A stretch of DNA of 64,000 nucleotides from Agelaius tricolor (lineage: Eukaryota; Chordata; Aves; Passeriformes; Icteridae). Positions 10,910-23,400 of the stretch are shown piece after piece. The notes under the pieces are model-generated. The model made no database searches, was not told the DNA's origin, and saw only the letters and a list, made by a program, of their open reading frames with translations. Each line of letters begins with the position of its first letter. Position 1 is the first letter of the stretch. The stretch lies in NCBI GenBank assembly GCA_023055355.1, contig JALJCS010000024.1, positions 7,331,501 to 7,395,500 on the forward strand. Direction: 5' to 3'. A program made the position numbers and the translations under genes.

Positions 10910-13900
10910 GTTTTTGGTCATACATGTATTGTTCTGAAATGTTTGTGAAGAATTTAGTGGTTTTTAATATCTGTTTAATAGTGTAACAAAGGCTTTTAGA
11001 AGTACCATGATGTCTTTATGTCTAACAGACTGCAGAAATGACATTAATATCAGTCATTGCACAAGCAATCTCTCTGTGCTGAAATACTGTGGATTTCTTT
11101 AGCCATGCTGATTCGTACATTCTAGTTTCAATGGCTGTTTTCTGTTCAAGTCATGGATGCTTTTATTTCCAGCTCTTCACAGTCCCATGAAAAACATTTG
11201 CCAAAATGGTGCTGTTTGCTTAAGATACGTGATTCTTTCCTGCTTTGTGTGCATGTGTGTATGCACAGCCATTTTTTTGATTGATCTGGAGAAGGAGGTC
11301 TGCCTTCATAATCTGAATGTCTGGAACAGAGTCAAGAAAAGATGAAAAGAGAGGCTTCCCAGGAAATTAAATACTTGTGAATTGTAATCTTTTTGGGTTT
11401 TTTAGTAATGCTCTCCTTAATTTCCTAGATTATTAACTTGATTTTTCAGAGCAAGGAGGAGTTTTTTTGTCAGTTGAAAATATTTTCTTAATTGCAATTG
11501 TTATACAGATGGGTTGGGGAAATGGTTAGCTCAGTGCATTTTGCTATTTTGTAATCATTGCTTAAGCATTGTTTTATTCCCAGGGTCTCTTTTTTCTTAA
11601 CCTGTTCTTATCTTTACTGTTCCACCCAGGGCTCAGTAGTCAGTTTTGCATAACAATATAAAAAAACATAAATAAAAAATTTGATTGGATACTAATTTAC
11701 TCTCTCTTTTCTAGTACCACACAATTTACAAGTTGTTTTTTCTGCTCTCTCTCTTTCTCTTTGTTATGCTTCTGACCACAAAGAGGTAAGCAGCGTTTAT
11801 TTCCAAAATGGGACATCTGGTGATGATTAATCTTATCTAGAATCTGCTTCTCAGTGGAATCTAATTAGATTTGTCTTTAGGCAGTTGGTTCCTCTTCCTT
11901 CAATTTGTAGTGTTACTGTTTCAAAAAATTTTTGAGTGCATGTTCTTAATCTCCCAGCATCATAAATGTCAGTGTCTGTATTTAAATAAATACTGGACAA
12001 TTTATATTCTTTTTTGGGGATGAAATAGAATGAATAGTGAAAGTGCATTTGTTATTCTGAATAGATATGTCTGCTACTGATAGTTTTAAAATTTTTTTTC
12101 CTTTCACCCTTTTATTTTCAATGAAAGCTGAAGTTCTCTCAGGGCATCCATCTACTTTTAAGAAACACATCAAAGACCATTAAGCATCCATACTGTGTAA
12201 CTGTTTCATTAGTTCCAAAGTACCAATTAATGATGCCATTAATTTGCTGGGTTGTTGGTAAGCTGATAGTTTTATCACTAATTCTTGGATTAAAAATGAA
12301 AAAAAATTAAAAATCACAGAACTAGTGTGGTCATACTTGATTAGTGGTGAAATTGAGTAGATGTACTTATATATTCATGTTGTTCTAACAGAAAAATTCC
12401 TACAGGAGGAGCCTTGTAAATGTTTTGATCAGCTGTGCAGCAGCAGTAATGGATACAGCTGGATTTAGTCAGGGGTAAAGTTCACTGTGTGGCACAGATT
12501 AGGAGTAAGCTTTCCATCCACACAGGAAAGGCTGGTGTGGCTGTAAGGGATGAGGCAGGTGTGAACCACCTCAGCAGTACCTGCCTGGATAAGCAGATGA
12601 TTTTAAAAGTTGCTCAAAAAGACAGGAACTGTCCTCATTCCACTGGGTGTTGCTTGTCAACATTTACGGAGAGCAATTTTCTTCTCTTCACATTATTTGA
12701 TCATTTAGCAAAAGCCGCCTTAGCTTCTTTATACTGCACTTGTAAATGCTCTCTTAAAACCTTGCAAGCTAAGATCCAGCTACTAGATTTCCAGGTTGCT
12801 GTAGCTGAACCTGCCCAATTTACTTCTCAGCCAATAAAAAAACCCAACCAAACCAAACCCTTTGTAAATAGAAAATTGGGAGGGAAAGAGATTTCATAGA
12901 AAAAGGGGTCACTTTTACTACTGAATGAAGTTGATCTCTCAAGCCTGTTGAGGGGATGAACCCTGCTGCATACTTTGGATCCAGATGCCTGTTTTGTCTT
13001 GACAATTCTTTGAGCTTGTAAACAGAATCTGTTGAGAGCACTGGTGATGGCCAGAGCCCAGTTGCTGTAGAACAGTGATGTCTCCATGGGAATTAGCAAA
13101 CAGGCAGACATCTCTGAGGCTGTACAATGCTCTGGCTGCTCTTCTCTGCTTTGTATGAGTGGTTGTTGGCATGAGGCTATGAGGATGTGAAATTTGTGCT
13201 TATTCTTTTGATTAATGTGATGTGTATAGAGTTCCCAAGGAGCGATCAAAGGGAGACCAAAATATTTCAGAACTCGGAGCACAGAAACTTGCCCAAAGGA
13301 AGAAATGAACACAAATAGAAAATTTATTAAATATTACAAATCTGCCAAATGCAGAGCAATTATAAAAGTACTAATAAATATATTTTTAAGCTTACTATAA
13401 TGAAGAAAGATGCTGACATGAAACAGAGGGGAATTTGCTCTGATTTAAAGTCTTTTATTTTCTAAAGCAAAAAAGCATCAGTAGACAGGGAGGAGTTTTC
13501 CCTACATTGAATGTTACAGTGAAAGTGTTACAGTGAAAGGAATCCAAAATTTCAGGCACATAATCACAAGGTTTTGTAATGTAGTGAGTTTATGTACATC
13601 TGCTTAGCACCACTCACCAACTGTGCCTAATTTTAGGTTCAAGCTTACACTTTGCCATTTGGAATAAACTTGATATGTATATGCTGAGTAGCTTAGCAGA
13701 CATCTGGTAACTTTTTAGGGAGAAAGAGTATGATTATGGCATGAGAGAAAACAGATTTAATTACTGCAGTTCTAGTAATGGAACATCCAAGTGAGGGAGT
13801 TGCTTTCCTCAGAACAAAAGTTCCTGCGATTTTGTACTGTGTGATTTCAAAAGTTGGACTTTGCAGTAGCAAGGCTTTAAAAAAAGAGTAGTGAACGTAA

Positions 13901-14317
13901 GACTTCTAAAAATGTGGGGAAACATTTCAAGAGCAGCTGGGTGAGATGATTTTTAGGATGGGAATTTCCTATAGAAAACACAAATATTTTGTAGTTAAAT
14001 GCTTTCCAGTTAAAACAGGAAAGAGCCAGGATCATCTTGCATTTCTTACTGACATGTATCATGTGCATTTTAGCAACCTGACTGATCACTCATGTTAATA
14101 CAGTAAATTAATGCTGAATGTTTAAGATATTTGACTTGAGACTGGAAAAGTCAACCTTAATGAATTTTAGTAGGTGATTTTACAGGGGCATGGCAAATGA
14201 CCAACTTGTTTTGAAATAGTGGTCTTGTCACATTTCCTTACAATTCAGATCTTACTATGATCAGCAATGTACTAAAATTAAAGAAATAATTTAATATCTA
14301 TTTTCTGGTTTTTTTAG

Positions 14318-14437
14318 GGTGCAAAATTTGGACATTCAATGGGATTAAATCAGGCTCCTCCTCCACGTTCTTCTGCTCGGAGATCATTTGGAAGATCAAA
14401 GCGCTTTAGCATTACTCGCTCTCTGGATGACCTTGAG
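14318..14437 (+). CDS. RGS12: RGS12 coding exon (40 codons, upstream of RGS domain)
   Basis: The acceptor is a T-rich tract ending TTTTTAG and the donor is GAG|gtaatt. The exon is exactly 40 codons in phase 0-0. It encodes a basic/serine-rich segment with [20 protein letters not shown], which I recognise from the RGS12 linker just before the RGS domain. RSKRFS and TRS resemble basophilic kinase sites (inference). This exon belongs to the long, PDZ-containing form. The short form that starts at 28685 would skip it. Confidence 0.93.
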
Positions 14438-17400
14438 GTAATTAACTCTCACTTAAAATTTAGAAGTGAGTCTTAGAGAACTTATAGTAGATAATGCTGG
14501 TAATTGCTGAAAGAAAGTGAGTAATGTATTAGTATAATATAGTTATTTACTATCATATGACATTTTTGTGAGGGGAATACAGATTTCAGGTATCAACCTT
14601 TTTCAATATTTCTTTCAGTATTTCTTAATTGGCTACATTGTGGCCATTCTTTCTGTGGGCAATTCTGACTTTATTTTTCATATCATAGTTGGTCCTGTGT
14701 AAATCCACACAATACACTTTTGCTGATCAAAATGTTCATAATGTCTCAGAAATGTAATATATAGAGAAATCAAATGTTCATCATATTCTGGTTTTTGTTC
14801 AGCTGATGAATTTTGACAGCAGTTGACAAAAGGGAGTTCCTAATCAACTTGGTGATTTTGGCTCCTTTTAGGAGTAATATTATGCTATTTTACATCTGGT
14901 TTAGCATCAGCTGATGTCTGGCTCTCAAAAGCATATTGGCTTTGGAGAAAACAAGGAATGAAAAGCCATCCTTCTGTTCTACTGTAGGAATGTGGCTTCA
15001 TTATATCTTCACTCCTAGTGTGCCTCCTCAGGAAAACCATGACACTGAGCCACAGTGATGTGAAGAGATGCAGAGATTCTTCCCTTAGCCCTTTACCATG
15101 CTTATTTGGAGGAACTCTGGTGACTGGAAAAAACAAAAATCTGTGCAGAGCTTTTGGCACAGGAGCCATGCAATGCATTCTGCACCGCTTCAGCAAGGGA
15201 GGGAATGTGGCACACTGAGCCCTCCAAATGGGAAGGAGGTGTTTAAAAAGCATTTGAGATGGGAGGAGGGAAAAAGGAGACACTCTGAGTTTTCTGCTGT
15301 GGGAAAATGTAGGAAGACCAGCATTTCACTGACTCTGAACTAAAGGAGAAGGGAGCTCAGGGAGGGATGTTTAGGGAGCAGAATATATGGAAGGAGCTTC
15401 TGGCATGCTTAGGGAATGCAGGTAGGAACTGTAATTACCTATTTCTTAGATGTTTTTCTATTTTTCTGTTTTTCATAGTGGTTTATATTCTCTGAAGCTT
15501 TTAAGTGTCTTATTTTTTTTTTCTAGTTATAAAAAACTACGTAATTTCTTTGCACTCATAACTTTAGTACTGTAACTGCATAACATAAACACAACAAGAA
15601 CTTCTGGGTAAAGGGGTTTGGGAACCATCTAGCTACAAAATTCTTAATCAGAAAATGGTGATTCTTCTAAATTGAAAAAGTTTGCTGTTACATATATCCA
15701 GTTTTGACAGAATTTCTGATTGCAGTAAGAATGAATTCTCTCAGAATACCAAAGAATCTAGTGCTAACAATTCACATGCAACAGGAAAAACATGGTTCTT
15801 TCCACAGTCTTACAGATTAAAATTTCATTCAGGTTTTTTGCACATCTCATGTTTTGAGTGTTTTAAACATCAAAAATAAAATTTAATTTCTGTTGTTGGA
15901 GCTGTTTCACATTGTATAAATATTCTTTAAAACAGGCACTTGGGACTTTCCATTAATTTCAGAAAGATATGATCGTTACTGGCGTAAAAGTCCTTTTTTC
16001 CCCTTATTATGTGCTAGTTGGTATTCATTAGTGTCTGTAAACAGAGTAGCACCAACAGGAGGGATTGAGTCCATCTGTGTCCCAATGTTCTCATCATTAC
16101 TGAGTTACTTTGGAAGGGAAACTTTCATTCTAGGTCACAGTGTGACCTGGACAAAGGAATGGTCTGACTTCAAATCTGTACTTGGATGAATGCCCTTACT
16201 CCATGTAGCTGTGTGGGTGTGGACTGCTCTCTGTCCAGCTACTTCTTTTCACTTTGAAATCTTTTTTTCACCCTGCATGCTGTAAGAGAATGATCTCCCA
16301 GATATCCCAGCCACCAGGAGAAACAGCAATCCAGAGAAGAATTTAAAAAGCTTTGTATGTCAAAATAAAATAACGTTGAGGTATTTTAATTTTGGTTCAA
16401 ACTTCAACACTGCTGCTTCAGCACTTGTCCCAAGTACTCTTCCACTATGTGTGGTAGAACATAATGTTGTTAGTACATGTTTAGTTTATTTCAGGCCATC
16501 TATTTAGGGGTGGTGGAAGAGGAAATAACAATAGCAGGAAATTCTTAGAGACTCCACCTTTGGAATAATGACCATGAGTGTATTGTATAGGCTACTTGCT
16601 TGCTTTTGTGTCCTTTTCAGTTGTCTTGGCAGACTGGATAAGGTAATAATCCAAACATGAAATTCAGTTAATATGCTTCTCTGAGCTTGTGGGTTTGATT
16701 CCTGCTGGCATCCAAATTAATCTTCTAAACTGAGCAGTGTAAGTAGGTTCCATGGAGTTTCTTTTATGGGCATTTGATGAACACAGTTCATTGCTTACAG
16801 GTCTAAAAAGGCTGTATTTGGATTTTTTGTTGAAGTATGATCTGTGTGTGAAACAGCAGCTGTCAGTGTTGCTGACTGCTACCATAAGGTGGCGTAATTT
16901 CTTTGAAATTTGTTATTTATTTATTTTTAAAAGTATCTGTCAAAGAATATAGCATATTCATGCATGTTTTAATAAATAAAAACATGATTTCATGAGAAAA
17001 TGTCACTTTTTCTTTTAACTTGTTAGATTACTTCTGGCTATATGTGCACAGACAGAATTCTTGTAAGATTAGAATTAATGATATACTTGCCCCTCCTTAA
17101 GTATTTTCCTCTTAACTGCAGAAGCTGTATTATCCATAGAAAAAACCAGACCAGTTTGTAGGATTAGCATCTTGGTGCTGTTTTTACTGATAGAAACTGT
17201 ATACAAGATTTTTTTAAAAATGCAGGGATCAAGATGGGACGAGAGTGGAAAATTTATGGTGCATTTGTGCTATAATTGTGGTAGGGAGAATGTCTCACAA
17301 AAGAGAAAATGCACAATTTTATTTCTGAACTGTGGAAATTGTGCTTGTTCACAGCAGGTCTGATTATGATTAATTAGTCTTTAAATTGGAACTGAATTCA

Positions 17401-20400
17401 GAAAATGAGCATGTCTAGTATGTGCCCTAGTTATGTTGTTTTCAGAAGAAATGTATTTAGAAAATTTTATTTATTAAATTACAAGAAACTTGGTTTTGTT
17501 AAGAACAGATTTATCTTTTATCTAGCAATCAATTTTTCTATGTGAATAATTTGTTGTTATGAAGTAGTGTCTATTAAAAACCATGTTATCATTCTGTGAT
17601 TTGCACCAATTTTACTTTTTAGCATAGTTGCTGATTCATATTTTCAAGGTGTAATTTAAGCTAAAAGTACCTTATGATTATTTAATATTTGGCTTAATGA
17701 GAGGGTGTGATCCTGTCTTTCTTCCCACTTCTCTTTCCTGTAGATAAATGCCACTACTCTCATCCTCTTGCACAATTCTGTTCTGGAAAAGATGTTTATA
17801 AATTTATAAACAAATTAAAGGTGTCTCTGCGAGACTGCAGACAGTAGAGCACTACCTATGTAAAAATTTACCTTAAGCACAGTAATTGTGATTGTTCTAT
17901 TCATCACCAGTTTTGGTAACACTTTCAGCTGTAGCCATTCCACTCATCTTTTAATTTTTATTGATGTCTGTAAAAATGGGGGAACCTTGCAGTATTTTCT
18001 TGAAGTCAAAAAATTTAGGTTCCTCCTCACCAAGAAGAACATTTAAAGCTGTTTTTTCCTGAAAATAATTTTGGTACTTGTACTTTTCGTATTTCTCTGT
18101 GGTTAAAAATAGGGCAGAGTAGTATAATGACAGACATAATCTCTTAGGGAAACAAGTGTCAAACTCTGTAAGTATTGTTAAATAATCATTTAATGCAGAG
18201 AAATTTTTAAAATTAAAGATGATTTAATTCTTTGAACTAAGTATCAAGACAAGAAAAGATGGATGTTGCAGCTTTTCTTGTTCTCATCCTGTTTAGGAAA
18301 GCTTAAAGCTATATTTTATATTATAAACAACATTTGTTATATCAAATTTCTAGAGTTTAGTTATGTTTTCAAAGTTGGAATGCATCATGTATTCTTTTTA
18401 AAAATCAGTGTGAGGCTTTTGTTAGAATGTTCCATCTTAATTATAACCATTAATAATGTAGTATTATTAGGTGTTATTATGGATAATAATGCTTGATTTT
18501 TTTTCTGTTTTGTTAATTCTACTGAATCAACTACTTTTTGCATTTCATCTGCTATTTGAAAGCATACAGCACATCTCTTTGGTATGAGGTTTTATACTAA
18601 TAGATGACATGTCTCTGCTGGATATTAGCTTTGGCATCTGTGGGTGGCAAAACTCCCCCTAAATGCTCATTTGACTTAATAAGGAGTTTTTAAGTGGGTA
18701 CCTGTTTTTGTTTGACTGATTTAAATAATCAGACAAAGCTTACCCAGGGAGATAATAGCTTATATTAGACCAACTAGTATACTAGGAAAATCAGACAAGA
18801 AGATCTAAACATGCCCCAAACTTTTCCCACCCTCTCATATGAGCTAATAAAAAGTATTAACTCTCCCTGCAGAGGTTGCTTTATTGATGTTCTTAGATCA
18901 TCACCATGGCCACAGTGCCACCACTATGGTAAGTATAAGTACATCTTTTAAATCAAGAGGCCTCTTCATTCTCAGCTTTTAACAGTAAATTCAAAATTTG
19001 AATTTTGAAATGAAGAATGTATAGTTTTATTTCAGATTTCACCAATTAGTAAAAATATGTTCTACTGTGTACCCCCTTTAAGAACTGCATCTTTGGCTAT
19101 ATTTTGTCCAAATTTTTACCTAAGATATAACCAGCCAATTGGCAGTTTTGCTGTCAGCTTTCATGAAAGGGGGAGGAAAGGCCAATTGTGAAATAGCAGT
19201 GCACACATGAGAAAATCTCCATTCTTGTATGTAAAAGGCAGTATTGTATTTTTAGCACAGTGATAATGAGTTCCTAAAGGTTTAATCCAGTCTCATGTGT
19301 GGGTACTCTGCAGTCTGAGTGCTAACCCTGAGCAGCCCCTGAGGCTGCTGTGTTGGAAGCTTCATGGATCTGTGCCCACAGATGAGGTTCTTGTTTCTCT
19401 TTTCCCTTTGCACTGCTTCTGGAGCAGTGAGAGGTGTGCTTAGTGATTTCAGACTCCCTCCCTAAGCTGGCTCAAACCCTCCTGCTGGCCATGATGTCTG
19501 GCTGTAAATAGTGCAACTCAGTCATGGCATTATACATTGATGGTTTTATCTTGAATTACTGATGTGCTTGTGGAGCTGATCAGTGAGACTTTGGAAACAT
19601 CCAGTGGTTTGTGCCAGGCATTTTTCTGCTTTGTTCAGGCCCTGGGCTGAGCACTCCTGGCTGGAGTTGTTCACCTGCTGGGCTGCACAGTGGCCACACA
19701 GCCAGGACATGGGGGATTGCAGGCAGGGGATTGCACTGTCTGGGCTGCCATGCTGTCCAGCATCATTTGGTTTCACATTTGCTTCTCTAGACTGCTCTAT
19801 TAAGAATTTCAGACTCTCCAGCCTTCCCCAGAGGATCATCCTCAGGTTTTTACTTTGGCATGTGGGATCTTATCAGGTAGTTTATTTATATCTCTTTGAA
19901 GAAGGAAACATCATGCTAGTAGTATACATTTTATTTTTCTTCACAGATTGTGCTCTAGCATTACTGTTAGGTTTTTGCTGGTATTCTATACTATACCATA
20001 ATTTTAAAAAGATTTTCACTATCTGCTCTTAAGTTTACATGTATAGACTTTTCCATGGAAAGTTCTTGTGCTCCTGACACTGTTTTGTAAAGTATCTGAC
20101 AAAGGTGGGTTGGTCAACAGATCAACAAGTTATGTGCAACCTCTTTATTGTGAATTTGAGGTACTTATTTCTGCATACAATCTAGAATGTTAAACTGTGC
20201 TTTTTTTATCCCAGACACTGAGAATAATGGGATTTATTTTCTGTTACTTCAATTGGTGAAATGATCATTCTTCAGTAATGTTACTGTTTACTGTTTTCTC
20301 CTGCTTTTGTGTTATTTTCTTTACTTCAGATTCTGGAGAAATTTGCCATTTAAATGTGCATGTAAGAGGCAGAGTAGTCAGAGAATGTGCTGAGAGCTGG

Positions 20401-23400
20401 ATCTCATCTCTGCTTTTTCTGTGAGGTGCATAAGGGCAGTGCTCATCACAGCAGTGCTCACCCCATGCTGTGGTGCTCGAGAAGAAACCAACAGTGTTGC
20501 CTAGGATGGGTTCCTTAGGGAATTAGGCCCCCCTATGTGCAAAGGCAGTTGGGACACTACAGAGAAGTTTCTTCTTGAGAAGGCAATCAGTAGATTGTCT
20601 GACCCTGCCACTCAAGTGCTTATCACTTTGCCCAGGATTTTTCTCCTGGGAAGCTGAGAAGCCTCAGAGAAAAAGGCAAACAATATTATCTCATTTGCTT
20701 CTCCTGTGTTTTGCTTCTTTGGAATGCGGTTGGAGATTGTTTATCCAACATGTGAATTGTTTTTGACTTAATGACCAGTCATGGTCAGGCTGTGTCAGAC
20801 TCTGAGGAGAGAGTGACAAGTTTTTCTTTAGTATCTTCTTGCCTTCTGTAGGTATCCTTTCTCTATGCTTTAGTATAGTTCAGTATAGTATTCTTTTATA
20901 TAATATAGATCATAAAATGATAAATTAGCCTTCTAAGGACATGGAGTCAGATTCATCATTCCTCCCTTCGACAGGGTCGCAGAAAATACCACAAGTGCTG
21001 TCTGAGCCTTATTGGCTCTAGGCTTGGCTCTCCAGCACAAGCCCATTTCTGCCACAGAACCAGAGACACAATATGTGCTTTCAGGTACTAGAGACAGACT
21101 TGTATTCTGTATAAATGAATTTTCTTTTAGTAGCCAATACTGCCATTCTTAAGATATGTGATTAAAGGGACACAGGTGAATTCACAGGCTGTAAATATCT
21201 CTGCAGTTTGTGGAACTACAAGGATCAGACAGGATGAGCAAGTTCAAGTATCCACCTGAATCTACAGAGGGGTTGCATTCCTTAGTTCAGCAGTGTAAGA
21301 TACTGGGATTTGGCTTTGGCTATGTTATTTTGGTTCTGGTTTCCTTGAGTAGTGACAGAACTGTCAATCCTCACACAAATGGAGCTCTTGTTAGGTTGGC
21401 AACCTCTCAGGGGTCTCTTTTTCCCTAACCAAGCATTCTTCAAAAATGTGGCTTACTCTCTTTGAACTTACTCTCTTCCCTCTTCTGGGTCTGAGGCATG
21501 TGACATTAAGGCAGAATAATGCTACTATTTACTGCACTGATTCTGAAATGCAGAACTTTTTGCTGCTTAAGGATGATCCTAGCTGCAGTTTCTTATATTA
21601 CATTTGTTGATTCAAGGGCATCTATTAAGGCTCCTCCCAAGAAGGTGAGCAGTGAGGTGAAGTTACTCCAGGTAATAAGGATGAGAGCAGTCTCTGAGGA
21701 TGAGACCAGGCTGCTTTTATAAGTCTGAATGACTGGGCAACAAAATGGCAGATGAAAATGTATGCAGATAAATGTAAAGTAAAACAAATGAGGCAAAATA
21801 GCTCTAGCTTCATATAACAAATGATATATATGTTTCTTAGGAGACTGTTTCTTCTCAGAAGTGAGGTCTTTGAGTTATAAGGGAGAGTTGCATGTAAACA
21901 ACAGCTCAGTACAGTAGCAATGAAGCAAAATCCTGTCTTACAGATTATTACAGAAGGAATAGATGATTCCATTGCATACAACTGTGGTTTGTTTTTCCAT
22001 ACCTGGTCTCTTTATTTTAAAATGCTCTGATATATTAGGAGAAGAAAAGATTTAGAAAAGTGTAAGGAAGAGTGGAAAATCATGGGTGGCATAGGAAAAG
22101 TATTTGGGATTGATTGCTCATCTCTCCTTCGGGACAAGAAGTCGGCACCATTAATTAAAGATAGCTGGAGCCAGGAGCAAAACAAACAGGAGAACACGAC
22201 TGTTCATGTGGGAGGTGAGCTGGTCTGTGGGATGCCTCACCACTGAGTGCTGTGGATGCAAGAAATTTGCATGTCCTGGAGGGAAAGTGGACAAGTATTT
22301 GGAAAAGAGAGCCACTGGGGGTTATTAAGGAGACAAGCCACACCAGGTGCAGGAAATCTCTTGAACTAAAAATACCTGGAGTCTGGGAGAATGTCATCAA
22401 GGAAATGTCTGATATGTTGCCCTGTGCTGCTCTTTGGTAGGCTTCCATGTGTGGCCACTACTGGAAACATAACGCTGGGTTTGATGAGCCCATGTTCTGA
22501 ACTGGCTGTGTGCAGGGATGTGAGGGTGGACAGTGCCTTTCCCTGGCTGTGGGACTGTGGTGCTCTCTTGGCACAGGAGCTGTGCTGCCTTTGCCTTGCT
22601 GGGAGGTTGTTGTGAAGGGCTGCAGTACCTGCTGGTGCTGGTGCCCGCCCTGGGCACTGGGAGCATTCCCTGTGTGTGCTGCAGTGCTGGGGGGATGGCT
22701 CTGGCCACTGCCCTGCCCAGAGCTGCTGCTGCTGCTGCTGCTGGATTGTCCAGGCAGCTCCTGGAATGAGTGGCAATGAGGAACTGCCTGACTGGTTTGG
22801 TGTCTCTCCATCCCTGCCCTCCCTCACTGCTCTTCCTGTTACCTGGTGAGTCTTTTGACGTGACAAAATAATAACTAAGGAGGGGTTTTTGCTCTCTGAT
22901 GAGACCTGGCTGATGTTTTTAAGGCTTTCTTGAGTGAACTGGATTGGTTTTTCTAGAACATAATCACAGAATACATACAGCACATATTGACAGCATCTGC
23001 AAATTGTTTCTGATTCTCTCTCATGCTTGAACTGCTGGGATTTTGGGTAGGAATTTGTACCACCTAATTTTGACTGTCCTCATGCATTTATCTGTCCAGT
23101 GAAACTACAGAAACAAAAAGGAGTCAGCTAGAACTTTTACTAGAAGCTTTTTGTTTACTTACTAGCATTTCTTATTCACTATTAAATCATTAAAACATTT
23201 CACTAGTACTTCTAAAACTTAAAATATACAGTGAAAAGCCTATCTGCAACTCCCTTCTGGACAAAGGAGCTGCCGAAGGATGATGTTTAAGGATTATTTT
23301 TGGGCAGAAAGTGCATGCATTTTTTTTCTGAAAATGCACAGATATTGCAGGTCTGTCTGGAGAGTAGGTGTGGTATTGAAAATTACGAGAGTAATGTTTC

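Larger units (their letters stand above)
1..14317 (+). other. RGS12: Intron of RGS12 (3' part), no exon seen
   Basis: This stretch is AT-rich and non-coding. I looked for an exon with proper borders joining in phase to the exon at 14318 and found none. The large PDZ/PTB-coding exon of RGS12 is not here and must lie upstream. Listed separately are an inverted-repeat element (780-1246), a CTCF-like site (2453-2465), a TTTG run (6080-6103), a GC-rich minisatellite (6991-7640) and a CR1 fragment (10803-10909). A T17 run at 4743-4759 and a 14-bp tandem duplication at about 13514-13541 are also present. The rest shows nothing I can name. Confidence 0.85.

Noticed and set aside
12827..13312. 161-codon minus-strand frame and overlapping 136-codon + frame
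   Set aside because: Neither translation resembles any protein family I know, and no splice or poly(A) signals support them. Frames of this length are expected by chance in 64 kb.
18873..18928. Exon-like 56-nt segment with CTCCCTGCAG acceptor, CACCATGG start context and gtaagt donor
   Set aside because: The length is not a multiple of three, the frame required by the phase-0 neighbours meets a TGA at once, and a start at its ATG would enter the 34589 exon out of frame. Probably a cryptic exon.
22366..22983. 205-codon minus-strand frame with a glutamine run and overlapping frames on both strands
   Set aside because: It overlaps the decayed LINE and a CTG run, has no splice or promoter context, and the translation shows no recognisable domain. 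Low-complexity GC-rich DNA explains the openness.
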